DNA from: Pseudomonadota bacterium
GTDB lineage: Bacteria; Pseudomonadota; Gammaproteobacteria; Competibacterales; Competibacteraceae
Length of the DNA: 64,000 bases
Assembly: GCA_022709365.1 (NCBI GenBank)
Contig: JAKLIY010000003.1
Span: forward strand, 1-64,000
Direction of reading: 5' to 3'
Under the pieces are notes generated by a model. The model did not search any database, was not told the DNA's origin, and saw nothing but the letters and a program-made list of their open reading frames with translations. Every line of letters begins with the position of its first letter. Position 1 is the first letter of the stretch. This document shows positions 9,028-19,943 of this stretch, piece by piece. The position numbers were made by a program, and so were the translations under genes.

Positions 9028-9877
9028 ATCGTCTTATGTTTTTGAAGTAACCCAGCATAACTTTGCCTCGGTGGTGGAAGCCTCACAGCAAGTGCCGGTG
9101 CTGATTGATTTCTGGGTTGACGGACACCTGCCCTGTCAGCAGCTCACCCCGCTCCTGACCAAGCTGGCGCAGGAATACCAGGGCAAATTTATCCTGGCCA
9201 AAGTTAACGCCGATGCGGAGCAGGCGCTGGCCGCGCATTTCCGGGTGCGCAGCTTGCCGACGGTGATGGTGATCTGGCAGGGACAGATTGTGGAGCAGTT
9301 GGTGGGTTTACAGCCGGAATCCGCCTATCGCCAGATCATCGACCGGTTCCATATGAGTCCCGGCGACCAGATCCGGGAACAGGTCGACGCGCTCTGGCAA
9401 CGCGGTCGTCAAAAAGAGGCCATTCAATTACTACGCGAGGCGCTCAAGCAGGAGCAGAGCGTTGAACTGAAGGTGATACTGGCGGAGAAGCTGTTGCAAC
9501 TGGATCAAGGCGAAGAGGCGCGTCAGCTATTGCAGAGTCTGCCAGTCGAGGAACGGGAGCGGCAACCGGTCAGTGGTCTGCTGGCGCGACTGCAATTTGC
9601 CGATTTGGCCCAGGGCGCGCCGGATCGCGGGGCGCTGGAGAAGAAAATACAGACCGACCCGACGGATAGCGCGGCGCGCCGACAACTGGCGGCCCGCTGT
9701 GTGCTGGCCGGCGATTACGAAGCGGCGCTGGAGCAGTTTATGGAGATTTTACGGCGCGATCCAAAGTTTGAGGATGAAGCGGGCCGCAAGGGGTTGATTG
9801 CGATTTTTGAGATTCTCGGCAATGAGGATCCGCTTGTGACCACCTACCGGCGGCGGATGTTTTCATTGCTGCATTGA
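9020..9877 (+). CDS. cnoX: CnoX (YbbN), thioredoxin-fold co-chaperone with TPRs
   Basis: 285 residues. A thioredoxin domain (1-110) is followed by a TPR-like helical region (115-285), as in E. coli CnoX, which holds unfolding proteins and hands them to GroEL or DnaK, notably under hypochlorous stress. The usual CxxC is H36-L-P-C39, so one cysteine is missing and thioredoxin oxidoreductase activity is not expected; E. coli CnoX likewise has SxxC. The cis-proline loop (SLPTVMV) is intact. The start overlaps the end of fdxA by 8 nt. A GC palindrome follows the stop. Confidence 0.92.
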   Translation: MSESSYVFEVTQHNFASVVEASQQVPVLIDFWVDGHLPCQQLTPLLTKLAQEYQGKFILAKVNADAEQALAAHFRVRSLPTVMVIWQGQIVEQLVGLQPESAYRQIIDRFHMSPGDQIREQVDALWQRGRQKEAIQLLREALKQEQSVELKVILAEKLLQLDQGEEARQLLQSLPVEERERQPVSGLLARLQFADLAQGAPDRGALEKKIQTDPTDSAARRQLAARCVLAGDYEAALEQFMEILRRDPKFEDEAGRKGLIAIFEILGNEDPLVTTYRRRMFSLLH

Positions 9878-9885
9878 GAAACGCC

Positions 9886-9906
9886 CCTCTCCCGCAAAGG
9901 GAGAGG
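9886..9906. repeat. GC-rich intergenic palindrome
   Basis: CCTCTCCC, GCAAA and GGGAGAGG form a perfect 8-bp stem between the convergent cnoX and P-type ATPase genes. There is no T tract. Similar palindromes sit at gene ends near 31722, 40293 and 51843, so this may be a dispersed REP-like element with transcript-end function. Confidence 0.6.
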
Positions 9907-9951
9907 AGTTAATGGGCTACAGAGAACAGTTTCCAGGCAAAACGCAATTGC

Positions 9952-12645
9952 TTAACCCTTCGCCGCTTCCTCCTGTACCGGATTGCCGAACCATTTATTC
10001 CGGGCCGCCTTGCGCAGCAGATCCACCGGAATGATGATCACCGCCAGCAGCAGCACCGCGATCCATTCGGAAACCGACAATCCTACCGTGCGCAGCACCT
10101 GACCGCCAAAGGTAATAAAAAACGCCTGAATCAGCATGATTCCCGGAATAATGATCGGGAACAGCCGGTTGTCGAACAAGTGTTCAAGCAGATTCAGCCC
10201 CTGAGTACGGGCGTTAAATGTGTTGAAGATGTGCAGGAACACGAAGAAGGTGAAGAAGGCCGTCAGGAATTTGGCCGTTGCCTCCGGCGTACCCACTGCA
10301 TGACCACCGGCAAACAGGGCATGGGTCCAGTCGCTGGTCAGGAATAGCAGACTCAACAAGGCCACCATTAACCCGTTCAGCAGGATCGCTGACCACATAT
10401 CGGCATTGATCAACGGTTCGTCGCGGCGAATGGGTTTTTCCAGCATATAGCGTTGCAACGCCGCTTCACCGGCGAAAGCCAGCCCCGCCAGAGTGTCCAT
10501 GATGATGTTGACCCACAACAACTGCGTCATGGTCAGCGGCAGATCGTAGCCGAAGAATGGCCCTAAAAACGCCACCAGCACGGCGGAAATGCCGACCGTT
10601 AACTGAAAAATCAGGAACTTGCGGATCGACTTGAATAAGGTGCGTCCGTACAGCACCGCCTTGGTCAGCGAGGAGAAGTTGTCGTCGAGAATGACGATAT
10701 CGCCGGATTCCTTGGTCATCTCGGTGCCGCTGCCCATGGCGAAGCCGACATCGGCATTTTTCACCGCCGGGGCGTCGTTAACCCCATCGCCGGTCATACC
10801 GACCACCAGGCCGATTTCCTTGGCCAACTTGACCAACCGGCTCTTATCGGTCGGGAAGGCCCGCGCTACCACGTACAGATGCGGCAACTTCTGTTTCACT
10901 TCCCCATCCGACAATTGCGCCAATTCGGCGGAAGTCAGAATAATCGCCTGGGGATCATCCTCCAGCAGCCCCACGTCTTTAGCAATAGCCTGTGCAGTTT
11001 CCTTGGCGTCGCCGGTGATCATCACGACATGAATACCGGCGTTCTTGGCGGTTTTGACGGAAGCATAGGACGTTTCGCGCAATTCATCGCGCATCCCGAA
11101 CACGCCGACTAGGGTCAAATTGGGCGGCAGCACCTTGCTGTCGTCAATCGGCGCATCGGTGACCGCCACCGCCAGCAAACGCATGGCCCGGGAGGACAGT
11201 TCGCGCATAGCGGCTTGCAGGGCGCTTTGATCGCTCAGGTCGATCGTATTGCCATCAGCGTCTAAACAGCGCACGCAGTTTTGCAGGATCACTTCCGGCG
11301 CGCCCTTGACCAGAGTCACCGTCCGGTCGCCCGTGACTTGGGTCGCGGAGAATTTGCGGGTACTGTTGAACGGGATGAGATCGACAATATCGACATTCCC
11401 GCTCTGCGCCAGATACGGCTTGACGAAACGCAGCAGCGCCTGCTCAGTGCGGTCCGCGCCGACCATTTTCGGATCGTTCGGGTCGCTGGCGTCGATCACT
11501 GCGCTGGTGTTATTGCGCAGGGCAAAACCGGCAGTGTCACGCAGCGTCTGGGGAATCGCTTCCAGCTTGTCGTACTGGGTGCCAGCGCCGGTGAGGAAGG
11601 CGCTGACCGACAGCCGACCTTGGGTCAGGGTACCCGTCTTATCGGTGAACAGCAGATTCAGACTGCCAGCGGTTTCGATGCCTAGCAACTTGCGCACCAG
11701 CACCTTGACGCTGAGCAGTTTCTTCATATTGATCGCCAGCACCATCGCGATCATCATCGGCAAACCTTCGGGAACGGCGACGACGATCACGATGATGGCG
11801 AGAATGGCGGCAGTGATGAAGTCCTTGATGATGATGCCACTATCCAACGCCCAGTAGCTGTCGATGCCTTGGGGCAGCGGCTCCCAGAAGATATTGTTCA
11901 GCATGAAGGCGAAGAAAATGAAAGTTGCGCCGATATAGCCAAACAGGGCGATATGGCCGCCCAGAACCGACAACTTATGTTGCAGGGGCGACAGGCGGTC
12001 TTCGGCGGTTAACAGCTCCCGCATGGTTTGGCCGTAGCGGGTCTTGTCGCCGACGGCGCTGGCCTGCATGACGCACTCGCCATCGACCAGCAGACCGGCG
12101 CGGAACAGGCGATGATGTTCATCCTCGGGATTGGCGCCTTCGGGCAACGCAGTCTTTTTGACCGGCTCCGATTCCCCGGTCAGTGCCGCTTCATCGACTT
12201 CAGCGTGTCCAGCGATCAGTTGGCCATCGGTCGGTACGGTGTCGCCCGGTTGCAGCAGGAGATAGTCGCCGACGACCAGATCGTTGATCGAGATTTCCGT
12301 CAGGTGGCCGTTGCGGAACACCTTGACCAGAATCAGTGAAGCCTCTTCCATCAGTTTTTGGAAGGATTGCTCATTGCTGTGTTCCGACCAGGTGGCGACA
12401 AGGGTGGCGATGACGACCGCGAAGGCAATGCCGACGCCTTCATACCAGTCAGCGTAGCCGAACCCCCAGAGCACTAAGGTAATCACCAGGGCGACTACCA
12501 GAATAATGATGATCGGGTCTTTCAGATTGCCCAGCAGTTTGTCCCAGAAGGTTTCCACCTCCTGGCTGGCGACGGCGTTGGAGCCATACTGGGCGCGGGA
12601 AGCTTCGACTTCCTGATCGGTTAATCCGGGATAGGTAAATTTCAT
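9952..12645 (-). CDS. P-type Ca2+-transporting ATPase (P2-type)
   Basis: 897 residues from the ATG at 12645. That start has an AAAGG ribosome site, and the protein then begins MKFTYPGLTDQEVEASR, a normal cation-ATPase N-terminus. Motifs in order: TGES (156-159, actuator), VPEGLP in TM4 (Pro291), the phosphorylated Asp335 in FTDKTGTLT, and MTGDGVNDAP of the P domain. About ten membrane segments are visible. TM6 WVNIIMDTLAGLAFAGE and the IFQLTV...FLGPFFGY segment resemble calmodulin-type (PMCA, P2B) bacterial pumps rather than SERCA. Expected role: ATP-driven Ca2+ export from the cytosol. The substrate is inferred from family. It is convergent with cnoX and divergent from the helicase gene. Confidence 0.9.
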   Translation of the reverse strand: MKFTYPGLTDQEVEASRAQYGSNAVASQEVETFWDKLLGNLKDPIIIILVVALVITLVLWGFGYADWYEGVGIAFAVVIATLVATWSEHSNEQSFQKLMEEASLILVKVFRNGHLTEISINDLVVGDYLLLQPGDTVPTDGQLIAGHAEVDEAALTGESEPVKKTALPEGANPEDEHHRLFRAGLLVDGECVMQASAVGDKTRYGQTMRELLTAEDRLSPLQHKLSVLGGHIALFGYIGATFIFFAFMLNNIFWEPLPQGIDSYWALDSGIIIKDFITAAILAIIVIVVAVPEGLPMMIAMVLAINMKKLLSVKVLVRKLLGIETAGSLNLLFTDKTGTLTQGRLSVSAFLTGAGTQYDKLEAIPQTLRDTAGFALRNNTSAVIDASDPNDPKMVGADRTEQALLRFVKPYLAQSGNVDIVDLIPFNSTRKFSATQVTGDRTVTLVKGAPEVILQNCVRCLDADGNTIDLSDQSALQAAMRELSSRAMRLLAVAVTDAPIDDSKVLPPNLTLVGVFGMRDELRETSYASVKTAKNAGIHVVMITGDAKETAQAIAKDVGLLEDDPQAIILTSAELAQLSDGEVKQKLPHLYVVARAFPTDKSRLVKLAKEIGLVVGMTGDGVNDAPAVKNADVGFAMGSGTEMTKESGDIVILDDNFSSLTKAVLYGRTLFKSIRKFLIFQLTVGISAVLVAFLGPFFGYDLPLTMTQLLWVNIIMDTLAGLAFAGEAALQRYMLEKPIRRDEPLINADMWSAILLNGLMVALLSLLFLTSDWTHALFAGGHAVGTPEATAKFLTAFFTFFVFLHIFNTFNARTQGLNLLEHLFDNRLFPIIIPGIMLIQAFFITFGGQVLRTVGLSVSEWIAVLLLAVIIIPVDLLRKAARNKWFGNPVQEEAAKG

Positions 12646-12847
12646 AGCGACCTTTCTTGATGAGAACGGTGTGGAGGAAAAAGGCCAGAGCTTCCACCAA
12701 GCCGCAGGGTGTGGAATGGCCCAAACAAACAAAGTGTATCAGAGCGCGCAAAGCGGATAGAGTGCCATTGACGCCATACGTGTCGATGGTTCCGGTGTTT
12801 ATCATCGGTTACGATAATCATCAAACGCCGTATCTAACTGGAACCCC

Positions 12848-14356
12848 ATGAAAACCCGTACTCAGGATTCCCCCGCCATTTACCGCACTGATCGTACTGA
12901 GACCGGGCGACAACTGCGCTTTGACCGGGGTACGTTGCTGCTGGAAGGCGTGGCCGAATTGCCGGCGGGATTGGAAAACTGCTTCCAATACGATCCCCGG
13001 GTCGAAGCCTACCGTGCCCCGGCTCATCGCTACAGTGAAATCATCGGCCCATTGAAGGGCGAACTGGCGCGCAATAAAGCGCCGCGCTACCAGCGCCGGG
13101 AATTGATTTGTGCGCTGGAGATGACGCCCTACCCCCATCAACAGGAAGCGCTCGCTGCCTGGAAAGTTGCCCGAGGACGCGGGGTGATTGTATTGCCGAC
13201 CGGCGCGGGTAAAACCCTGGTCGGGTTATTGGCGATGGGCTGGGCGCAGCGCGATGCGCTGATCATGGTCCCGACCCTGGATTTGATGCAGCAATGGTAT
13301 GCGTTGCTGCGGGCAGCGTTCCCGGATCAGGAAATCGGCTTGATCGGCGGCGGCTATCATGAACCGCAGCCATTGACCATTGCCACTTACGACTCCGCCG
13401 CACGGCATGTGGAACGGCTCGGCGACCGCTTCGGCCTGCTGATTTTCGATGAAGTGCATCATTTACCTTCCGAGTTTTATCGCAGCATCGCTGAATTTTC
13501 CCTGGCCCCTTACCGATTGGGGTTAACCGCGACCCCGGAACGCAGTGATGGGCGGGATGCCGATTTACTGGAATTGGTCGGCCCGATGGTTTACCGTCGC
13601 TGTCCCGAACAACTCGCGGGCGATGTGCTGGCCGAGTTTCAAATCCGGGTGATCCATGTCGATCTATCCCCGACTGAGCGGGAGGCTTACCGGCAGGCGC
13701 TGGAAGAACGCAACGCCTTTTTGCAGGCCAATCGGTTATCGCTGAATGCGCTGGAAGGCTGGAATCGTTTTGTGATGCTGTCGGCGCGCAGTGTGGAAGG
13801 TCGCCGGGCCATGCGCGCTCATCGCGACGCCCGGCGCATTGCTCATGCCACCCCGGCCAAATTGCGGGCGCTGGGCCTGATTCTGGCTAACCATCCGGGA
13901 GCCAGAACGGTGATTTTCACCGAGGACAATGCAACGGCTTATGAAGTCTCGCAGCGATTTTTAATTCCCTGCTTGACCCATCAGACGGCGATCAAGGAAC
14001 GGCAGGATATTCTCGACCGTTTCAAGGCCGGAACTTACGCGGCGATTACCACCAGCAATGTCCTCAATGAAGGCGTGGACGTGCCGGAAGCTTCCATCGG
14101 CGTCATTCTGTCCGGTAGCGCCTCAGCACGGGAGTTTATCCAGCGGCTGGGACGGATTCTGCGGCGCGGCGAGGGTAAAAAGGCGGTGCTTTATGAGGTG
14201 ATCGCCCGAGAGACCCGCGAGGAACGGGTCGCGGACCGACGGCGGGAGCGTGGAATCCATGACCGGTCCGGAATGCCAGGAAATGTGGAACTCGCTGAGG
14301 AGACTAAAGGAACAGCAGTTTCTCAATCATTGCTTTGGGATGACCGCCAGAATTGA
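12848..14356 (+). CDS. XPB/Rad25-like superfamily 2 DNA helicase
   Basis: 502 residues. Helicase core with Walker A PTGAGKT (117-123), motif II DEVHH (201-205), motif III LTATP and motif VI QRLGRILRR. Residues 1-90 form a damage-recognition-like N-terminal domain, as in archaeal and bacterial XPB proteins. These 3'-5' helicases act in DNA repair and in other bacteria and archaea are often paired with a Bax1/DUF790 nuclease; none is next to it here. The C-terminus ends in an ordinary way (GTAVSQSLLWDD), so no truncation is evident. A spacer of 189 bp separates it from ribF. The ATG at 12848 follows shortly after an A+T-rich promoter-like stretch. Confidence 0.88.
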   Translation: MKTRTQDSPAIYRTDRTETGRQLRFDRGTLLLEGVAELPAGLENCFQYDPRVEAYRAPAHRYSEIIGPLKGELARNKAPRYQRRELICALEMTPYPHQQEALAAWKVARGRGVIVLPTGAGKTLVGLLAMGWAQRDALIMVPTLDLMQQWYALLRAAFPDQEIGLIGGGYHEPQPLTIATYDSAARHVERLGDRFGLLIFDEVHHLPSEFYRSIAEFSLAPYRLGLTATPERSDGRDADLLELVGPMVYRRCPEQLAGDVLAEFQIRVIHVDLSPTEREAYRQALEERNAFLQANRLSLNALEGWNRFVMLSARSVEGRRAMRAHRDARRIAHATPAKLRALGLILANHPGARTVIFTEDNATAYEVSQRFLIPCLTHQTAIKERQDILDRFKAGTYAAITTSNVLNEGVDVPEASIGVILSGSASAREFIQRLGRILRRGEGKKAVLYEVIARETREERVADRRRERGIHDRSGMPGNVELAEETKGTAVSQSLLWDDRQN

Positions 14357-14503
14357 CCCGCAAGGTGTCCAAGCAATCTGTCAGGAAGGCGAGCGCCTGG
14401 AGGAAGGGCCTCTACTGGGGGCGGTGAGCGTCATGGCGCGACCCTGCGCCAGGGCTGCCAGCAATTTCAGTTGCCAGTGCGGTGAAAATCCGGGTCAACT
14501 CCG

Positions 14504-14509
14504 TATAAT
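14504..14509 (+). promoter_or_regulatory. possible -10 box of the ribF operon promoter
   Basis: A perfect TATAAT lies 37 nt upstream of the ribF ATG in the spacer after the helicase gene. No good -35 hexamer is found 16-18 nt upstream (GGTGAA at 14481-14486), so the assignment rests on the -10 alone. Confidence 0.4.
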
Positions 14510-14545
14510 CACCTCTTTCGCAAATTTGCAAACAGCACGAACGGC

Positions 14546-15607
14546 ATGGAATTTATCCGCGGTCAACATAATCTTCGTCCCCGGCATCATGGTTGTGTCG
14601 CCACCATCGGCAATTTCGATGGGGTGCATCTCGGCCATCAGGCGATTCTCACCCAACTGGCCGAACCGGCCAGGCAGTTGCGTTTGCCCCGGTTGGTCAT
14701 TACTTTTGAACCGCAGCCGCAGGAATTCTTCGCCGACCCGACGGCCCCGCCCGCCCGGTTAATGCGCCTGCGTGAGAAACTGCTCGCGCTGAATGGGCTG
14801 GGCATCGAGCGGGTGCTGTGCCTGGAATTCGACCACCGGCTGGCAGCGTTGCCGGCGGAACGCTTCATCGAGGAGTTGCTGGTTCGCCGACTGGGCCTCC
14901 GCTATCTGGTCATCGGCGATGATTTCCGCTTTGGCCATCGCCGCGCCGGGGATTTCGCTATGCTGGTCAAGGCCGGCCAGCAACACGGGTTCGAGGTCGT
15001 CGATAATCACAGTTATATGGTCGACGGCGAGCGCGCCAGCAGTACCCGGGTGCGGCAGGCGTTGAGCTGGGGCGATCTGGAACTGGCGGCGCGGCTGCTA
15101 GGTCGGCCTTATGACATGTGCGGGCGGGTGGCGCATGGCGACGAGCGTGGCCGCACCATCGGCTTTCCGACTGCTAATATTTACCTGCACCGCCGCGCCA
15201 CGCCGGTGTATGGCGTCTACGCTGTTCTGATGAGCGGCCCCGGCCTGAAACTCTGGCCCGGCATCGCCAATGTGGGTCGCCGCCCGACCGTCGATGGCGT
15301 TCGCGAGCAACTGGAAGTCCATCTGCTGGATTTTCAGGGTGATCTCTACGGCAAGCACGTCAAGGTCGATTTTCTGCGCTATCTACGCCCGGAACGGCGT
15401 TTCGAGTCGCTGGACGCCTTGCGTTTGCAAATCCAGAAGGACGAGCAGGAAGCCCGCGCCTGGTTGACGGCACGCGGGATATTGCAAGCTCCTCCCGCGC
15501 CGCGCCCATCAGGAGCAGGAGGTCAGATGCACTCACCTCATTCCGGGGAAAGCAACGCAAATTCCTCATTCCCCGCCTCTCTCTCGCCAGAGAAGAAGGG
15601 CGCTTAA
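14546..15607 (+). CDS. ribF: RibF, bifunctional riboflavin kinase / FMN adenylyltransferase
   Basis: 353 residues. It makes FMN from riboflavin and then FAD. The N-terminal adenylyltransferase domain (1-185) has the nucleotide-binding [13 protein letters not shown] near residue 20 and RxSSTRVR near residue 170. The C-terminal kinase domain (185-310) contains [11 protein letters not shown]. The protein is about 40 residues longer than E. coli RibF; the extra tail (from [12 protein letters not shown] on) is low-complexity and looks like read-through into former intergenic DNA. First gene of the ribF-ileS-lspA-ispH cluster, the usual gammaproteobacterial arrangement. Confidence 0.96.
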   Translation: MEFIRGQHNLRPRHHGCVATIGNFDGVHLGHQAILTQLAEPARQLRLPRLVITFEPQPQEFFADPTAPPARLMRLREKLLALNGLGIERVLCLEFDHRLAALPAERFIEELLVRRLGLRYLVIGDDFRFGHRRAGDFAMLVKAGQQHGFEVVDNHSYMVDGERASSTRVRQALSWGDLELAARLLGRPYDMCGRVAHGDERGRTIGFPTANIYLHRRATPVYGVYAVLMSGPGLKLWPGIANVGRRPTVDGVREQLEVHLLDFQGDLYGKHVKVDFLRYLRPERRFESLDALRLQIQKDEQEARAWLTARGILQAPPAPRPSGAGGQMHSPHSGESNANSSFPASLSPEKKGA

Positions 15608-15632
15608 GCACCGGTTTCCAGAGGTTCTCACC

Positions 15633-18467
15633 GTGGCCGATTACAAAGACACCCTCAACCTGCCCCAAACCGCTTTCCCGATGAAAGCCGACCTCGCCAA
15701 GCGTGAGCTGGATGTGTTGCGCTACTGGCAAGAAATGGATTTGTACCGCCGCCAGCGCACCGAATTCGCCGGTCGGCCCAAATTTGTCCTGCATGATGGC
15801 CCGCCCTATGCCAATGGCGTTATCCATATCGGCCATGCCGTTAATAAAGTCATCAAGGACATGATTGTTAAAGCGAAAACCCTGAGCGGTTTCGACGCGC
15901 CGTATGTGCCAGGTTGGGATTGCCATGGTTTGCCGATTGAACAGGTCGTCGAGAAGAAACTGGGCAAGGTCGGCGTCAAGGTGGACGCCCGCCAGTTCCG
16001 CAACGCCTGCCGGGTATTCGCGACGGAGCAGGTCGCCAGTCAGAGCGCCGATTTCCAGCGACTGGGGGTGTTAGGTGACTGGGCGAATCCCTATCTGACC
16101 ATGGATTTCCGCGCCGAGGCGGATATCGTGCGCTCGCTGGCGCGGATCATCGCCAACGGCCATCTCTATCGCGGCTCCAAGCCGGTGTATTGGTGCATCG
16201 ACTGCGGCTCATCGCTGGCCGAGGCGGAAGTCGAGTACGAAGACCGCGATTCGCCGGCGATTGACGTGCGTTTTCCCGTGGCCGACCCCGAAGCGTTGCT
16301 GGCCCGCCTGCATCATGTCGAAGGTCATGAAGGCCAGGGGCCGTTGTCGGTGGTGATCTGGACCACCACACCGTGGACCCTGCCCGCCAATCAGGCGGTA
16401 GCGCTGAATCCGGGGCTGGAATATCTGGTCGTACAGGTGGAAACCGACCGGGGACAGGAGCGGCTGGTGGTCGCCGAGGCGCTGTTGCAAGATTCATTGG
16501 CCCGCTGGCAGGTGGAGAGTTATCGAGTATTGGCCCATGGTCTGGGTCGCGATCTGGAAGGGCTGGCGCTGCGCCATCCGTTCTATGACCGGGAAGTGCC
16601 GGTCATCCTCGGCGACCATGTCACCACCGAAGCCGGCACCGGTGCGGTGCATACTGCTCCTGCCCACGGTCAGGAAGATTATGTGGTCGGTTCCCGCTAT
16701 GGGTTGCCGGTGGATAATCCGGTCGGCCCGGACGGCAAGTTTTTACCGGACATCCCGCTGTTTGCCGGGCTGCACGTTTTCGCCGCCAATGAGCGGGTCA
16801 TCGATGCCCTCAAAGTCCATGGGATGTTGCTGCGCGTCGCCCGGCTGACCCATAGTTACCCGCACTGCTGGCGGCATAAGACCCCGATCATCTTCCGCGC
16901 CACCCCGCAATGGTTCGTCGGCATGGATCATCATGGCTTGCGCACCCGCGCCCTAGAGGAGATCAAAAAACTGCGGTTTACCCCGGACTGGGGCGAAGCG
17001 CGCTTGCAGGGCATGGTGGAAAATCGCCCTGACTGGTGCGTGTCCCGCCAGCGCTATTGGGGCGTCCCGATGACCTTGTTCACCGATAAAAAAACCGGTG
17101 AACTGCATCCGCGCACCCAGGAACTGATGGAGCAGGTTGCCCAGCGCATTGAACAGGGCGGCGTCGACGCCTGGTTTGAACTCGATCCCGCCGAATTGTT
17201 GGGCGCGGAAGCAGCGCATTACGACAAGGCGTCAGATACCCTGGATGTGTGGTTCGATTCCGGCACGACGCATCTTTCCGTGCTGGATCGCCGCCCGGAA
17301 TTGCATTTTCCCGCCGACCTGTATCTCGAAGGTTCGGACCAGCATCGCGGCTGGTTCCAATCCTCGTTGCTGGCGTCGGTGGCGATGCGCAGCATTGCAC
17401 CCTATAAGGGTTTGCTGACCCACGGCTTCACCGTGGACGCCCAGGGCCGCAAGATGTCGAAATCGCTGGGCAATGTGGTCGCGCCGCAAAAGGTGTTTAA
17501 CTCGCTGGGCGCGGATGTGCTGCGCCTGTGGGTCGCAGCCACTGACTATCGCGGCGAAATGGGCGTGTCCGACGAGATTCTCAAGCGCATGGCTGATTCC
17601 TATCGGCGGATGCGCAATACCGCCCGGTTCCTGCTGGCCAATCTCAACGGCTTCGACCCGGTGCAGCACTTATTGCCGCCGGAACAGATGCTGGCGCTGG
17701 ATCGCTGGGCGGTGGATCGCGCCCGGCGCTTGCAGGAGGAGATTCTGGAAGCTTACGACCAGTACCTGTTTCATTTGATTTATCAGAAGATTCACAACTT
17801 CTGTTCCGTCGATATGGGCAGTTTGTATCTGGACATCATCAAGGATCGCCAGTACACCACCGGCAAGGACAGCATCGCCCGGCGCTCGGCGCAGACCGCG
17901 ATGCACCATATTCTCGAAGCGATGACCCGCTGGCTGGCGCCGATTCTCAGCTTTACCGCTGAAGAAATCTGGCAAAACCTGCCGGGTGAACGCGGCCCCT
18001 CGGTGTTCCTGACCACCTGGTATCCAGGACTGTTCGCGGTCAGCGATGAAGATGCGTTCAACGCGGCGTACTGGGAACGGCTGCTCAATGTCCGCGAGGT
18101 GGTCAGCAAAAAGCTGGAGCGGTTACGGGTCGAGGGCGGCATCGGCTCCAGCCTGGATGCTGAGGTGAGTCTGTACTGCGATGGCGACCTGGCGACCGAC
18201 CTGACCCGGATCGGCGATGAACTGCGTTTCTTCTTCATCACGTCCTACGTCCATGTGTACCCGCTGGCCGATGCGCCGAGCGATGCAGAGACCGTGCAGG
18301 TCAATAGTCAGCCGTTGGTGCTGGAGGCCCTGTCGAGCGATCACGATAAATGTGTGCGCTGCTGGCACCACCGGATCGATGTCGGCCATTATCCCGATCA
18401 CCCGGAACTGTGCGGGCGCTGCGTAGAGAATGCCTTTGGCGCGGGCGAAGCGCGACAGTTTGCCTGA
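15633..18467 (+). CDS. ileS: isoleucyl-tRNA synthetase
   Basis: 944 residues, the length of E. coli IleS. Class I synthetase with HIGH (65-68) and KMSKS (607-611); the editing domain (CP1) lies between them, with [11 protein letters not shown] near residue 245. The C-terminal zinc finger has C-V-R-C-W near residue 905 and C-G-R-C near the end. The start is GTG at 15633, giving [11 protein letters not shown] as in relatives. It follows ribF by 25 nt and precedes lspA by 40 nt, all one strand, probably one operon. Confidence 0.98.
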   Translation: MADYKDTLNLPQTAFPMKADLAKRELDVLRYWQEMDLYRRQRTEFAGRPKFVLHDGPPYANGVIHIGHAVNKVIKDMIVKAKTLSGFDAPYVPGWDCHGLPIEQVVEKKLGKVGVKVDARQFRNACRVFATEQVASQSADFQRLGVLGDWANPYLTMDFRAEADIVRSLARIIANGHLYRGSKPVYWCIDCGSSLAEAEVEYEDRDSPAIDVRFPVADPEALLARLHHVEGHEGQGPLSVVIWTTTPWTLPANQAVALNPGLEYLVVQVETDRGQERLVVAEALLQDSLARWQVESYRVLAHGLGRDLEGLALRHPFYDREVPVILGDHVTTEAGTGAVHTAPAHGQEDYVVGSRYGLPVDNPVGPDGKFLPDIPLFAGLHVFAANERVIDALKVHGMLLRVARLTHSYPHCWRHKTPIIFRATPQWFVGMDHHGLRTRALEEIKKLRFTPDWGEARLQGMVENRPDWCVSRQRYWGVPMTLFTDKKTGELHPRTQELMEQVAQRIEQGGVDAWFELDPAELLGAEAAHYDKASDTLDVWFDSGTTHLSVLDRRPELHFPADLYLEGSDQHRGWFQSSLLASVAMRSIAPYKGLLTHGFTVDAQGRKMSKSLGNVVAPQKVFNSLGADVLRLWVAATDYRGEMGVSDEILKRMADSYRRMRNTARFLLANLNGFDPVQHLLPPEQMLALDRWAVDRARRLQEEILEAYDQYLFHLIYQKIHNFCSVDMGSLYLDIIKDRQYTTGKDSIARRSAQTAMHHILEAMTRWLAPILSFTAEEIWQNLPGERGPSVFLTTWYPGLFAVSDEDAFNAAYWERLLNVREVVSKKLERLRVEGGIGSSLDAEVSLYCDGDLATDLTRIGDELRFFFITSYVHVYPLADAPSDAETVQVNSQPLVLEALSSDHDKCVRCWHHRIDVGHYPDHPELCGRCVENAFGAGEARQFA

Positions 18468-18507
18468 GTGCGCGGCACGAATTGCGGCCCATCACCTGGA
18501 ATCTTTC

Positions 18508-18999
18508 ATGCTCAAATCCTGGATTTGGCTCAGCGTTCTGATCGTCGCGCTGGACCAGGCGACCAAATATCTGGCGGAAACGCTGCTGGTCATGCATCAG
18601 CCCGTGCCGATCCTGTCGTGGTTCAATCTGATGCTGACCTACAACACCGGTGCAGCCTTCAGCTTCCTGGCCGACGCCGGTGGTTGGCAACGCTGGTTCT
18701 TTCTCGGCCTGGGGTCCGCGGTCAGTATTGGCTTGGTCATCTGGTTAATGCGGCTCAAACCGGAAGAGAAATGGCTGGCGGCGGCGCTGGCGCTGATTCT
18801 GGGTGGGGCGGTCGGCAATCTGATTGACCGGGTCTGGCTGGGTCAGGTCATCGACTTCATTCAGCTTTATTACGACCGCTGGTATTGGCCCGCCTTCAAT
18901 ATCGCCGATTCGGCCATCACGGTCGGCGCAATTTTGCTGGTCATGGACAGCCTATGGTCGCGGAATACGCCTTCCACCCCACCTCCTGCTGACGCCTGA
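18508..18999 (+). CDS. lspA: lipoprotein signal peptidase (signal peptidase II)
   Basis: 163 residues when started at the ATG at 18508, which gives the usual [20 protein letters not shown] beginning; an in-frame ATG at 18430 would lie inside ileS and add 26 atypical residues. Inner-membrane aspartyl protease that cleaves prolipoproteins before the lipid-modified Cys. Catalytic Asp116 (GQVIDFI) and Asp134 (NIADSAI), and the NTGAAFSF motif, are present. Four membrane segments. The fkpB gene that often follows lspA is absent; ispH begins 5 nt after the stop. Lipoprotein targets in this window include the TagQ-like protein at 59591. Confidence 0.96.
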   Translation: MLKSWIWLSVLIVALDQATKYLAETLLVMHQPVPILSWFNLMLTYNTGAAFSFLADAGGWQRWFFLGLGSAVSIGLVIWLMRLKPEEKWLAAALALILGGAVGNLIDRVWLGQVIDFIQLYYDRWYWPAFNIADSAITVGAILLVMDSLWSRNTPSTPPPADA

Positions 19000-19004
19000 C
19001 ACCG

Positions 19005-19943
19005 ATGAGCGCACACATTCATCTCGCCAACCCTCGCGGCTTTTGCGCCGGCGTCGACCGAGCTATCGGCATTGTTGAACGAGCGTTAGATCTGTTTGGC
19101 GCACCGATCTATGTCCGCCATGAAGTCGTACATAACCGCTTCGTGGTGGACAACCTGCGCCAGCGGGGCGCGGTGTTCGTCGAGGAGCTGGATGAAGTCC
19201 CGGATGGGGCGACAGTGATTTTCAGCGCCCACGGTGTCGCGCAGGTCGTCCGGGAACAGGCGGCGCAACGCGGATTAAAAGTGTTCGATGCCACCTGTCC
19301 CTTGGTCACCAAGGTGCATACCGAGGTGAGCCGTCACGCCCGCGCCGGCCACGAAGTGATCCTGATCGGCCATGCCGGCCATCCCGAAGTTGAGGGCAGC
19401 ATGGGGCAGTATGACGAGCGCGCCGGCGGGCGGATGTACCTCGTGGAAACGGTCGAGGATGTGCAGTCGCTCACCGTGCGCCATCCCGACGAACTGGCTT
19501 ATGTGACCCAAACCACACTATCGGTCGATGACACGGCGCGGATCGTCGCTGCCCTGCGCGACCGCTTTCCCGCCATCGAGGGGCCGCGCAAGGATGATAT
19601 CTGTTACGCCACGCAGAACCGGCAGGATGCCGTGAAAGATCTGTCGCGCAACTGTGAATTGCTGCTAGTGGTCGGCTCGCGCAACAGTTCCAATTCCAAT
19701 CGCCTGCGGGAATTGGCCGAGAAGGCCGGCACGCCGGCGCATCTGATCGATGGGCCGGAGGACATCGACCCCCATTGGCTGGTCGGCAAAACCGCTATCG
19801 GTGTGACGGCTGGAGCCTCGGCGCCAGAGGTGTTGGTGGAGCAGGTCATTGCCCGGTTGCGGGAACTGGGCGCAACCACCCTGACGGAAAGCGCTGGTCG
19901 GGAAGAGAATGTGGTGTTCGCGCTGCCGAAGGAGTTGCGGTAA
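19005..19943 (+). CDS. ispH: 4-hydroxy-3-methylbut-2-enyl diphosphate reductase
   Basis: 312 residues. Last step of the MEP isoprenoid pathway, making IPP and DMAPP. The three Fe-S ligands are C14 ([12 protein letters not shown]), C98 (DATCPLV) and C200 ([11 protein letters not shown]). The substrate-binding SNSNRL motif is in the expected place. It starts 5 nt after lspA and its stop codon abuts the TTG start of the histidine kinase gene, so the two-component pair appears appended to this operon. Confidence 0.97.
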   Translation: MSAHIHLANPRGFCAGVDRAIGIVERALDLFGAPIYVRHEVVHNRFVVDNLRQRGAVFVEELDEVPDGATVIFSAHGVAQVVREQAAQRGLKVFDATCPLVTKVHTEVSRHARAGHEVILIGHAGHPEVEGSMGQYDERAGGRMYLVETVEDVQSLTVRHPDELAYVTQTTLSVDDTARIVAALRDRFPAIEGPRKDDICYATQNRQDAVKDLSRNCELLLVVGSRNSSNSNRLRELAEKAGTPAHLIDGPEDIDPHWLVGKTAIGVTAGASAPEVLVEQVIARLRELGATTLTESAGREENVVFALPKELR

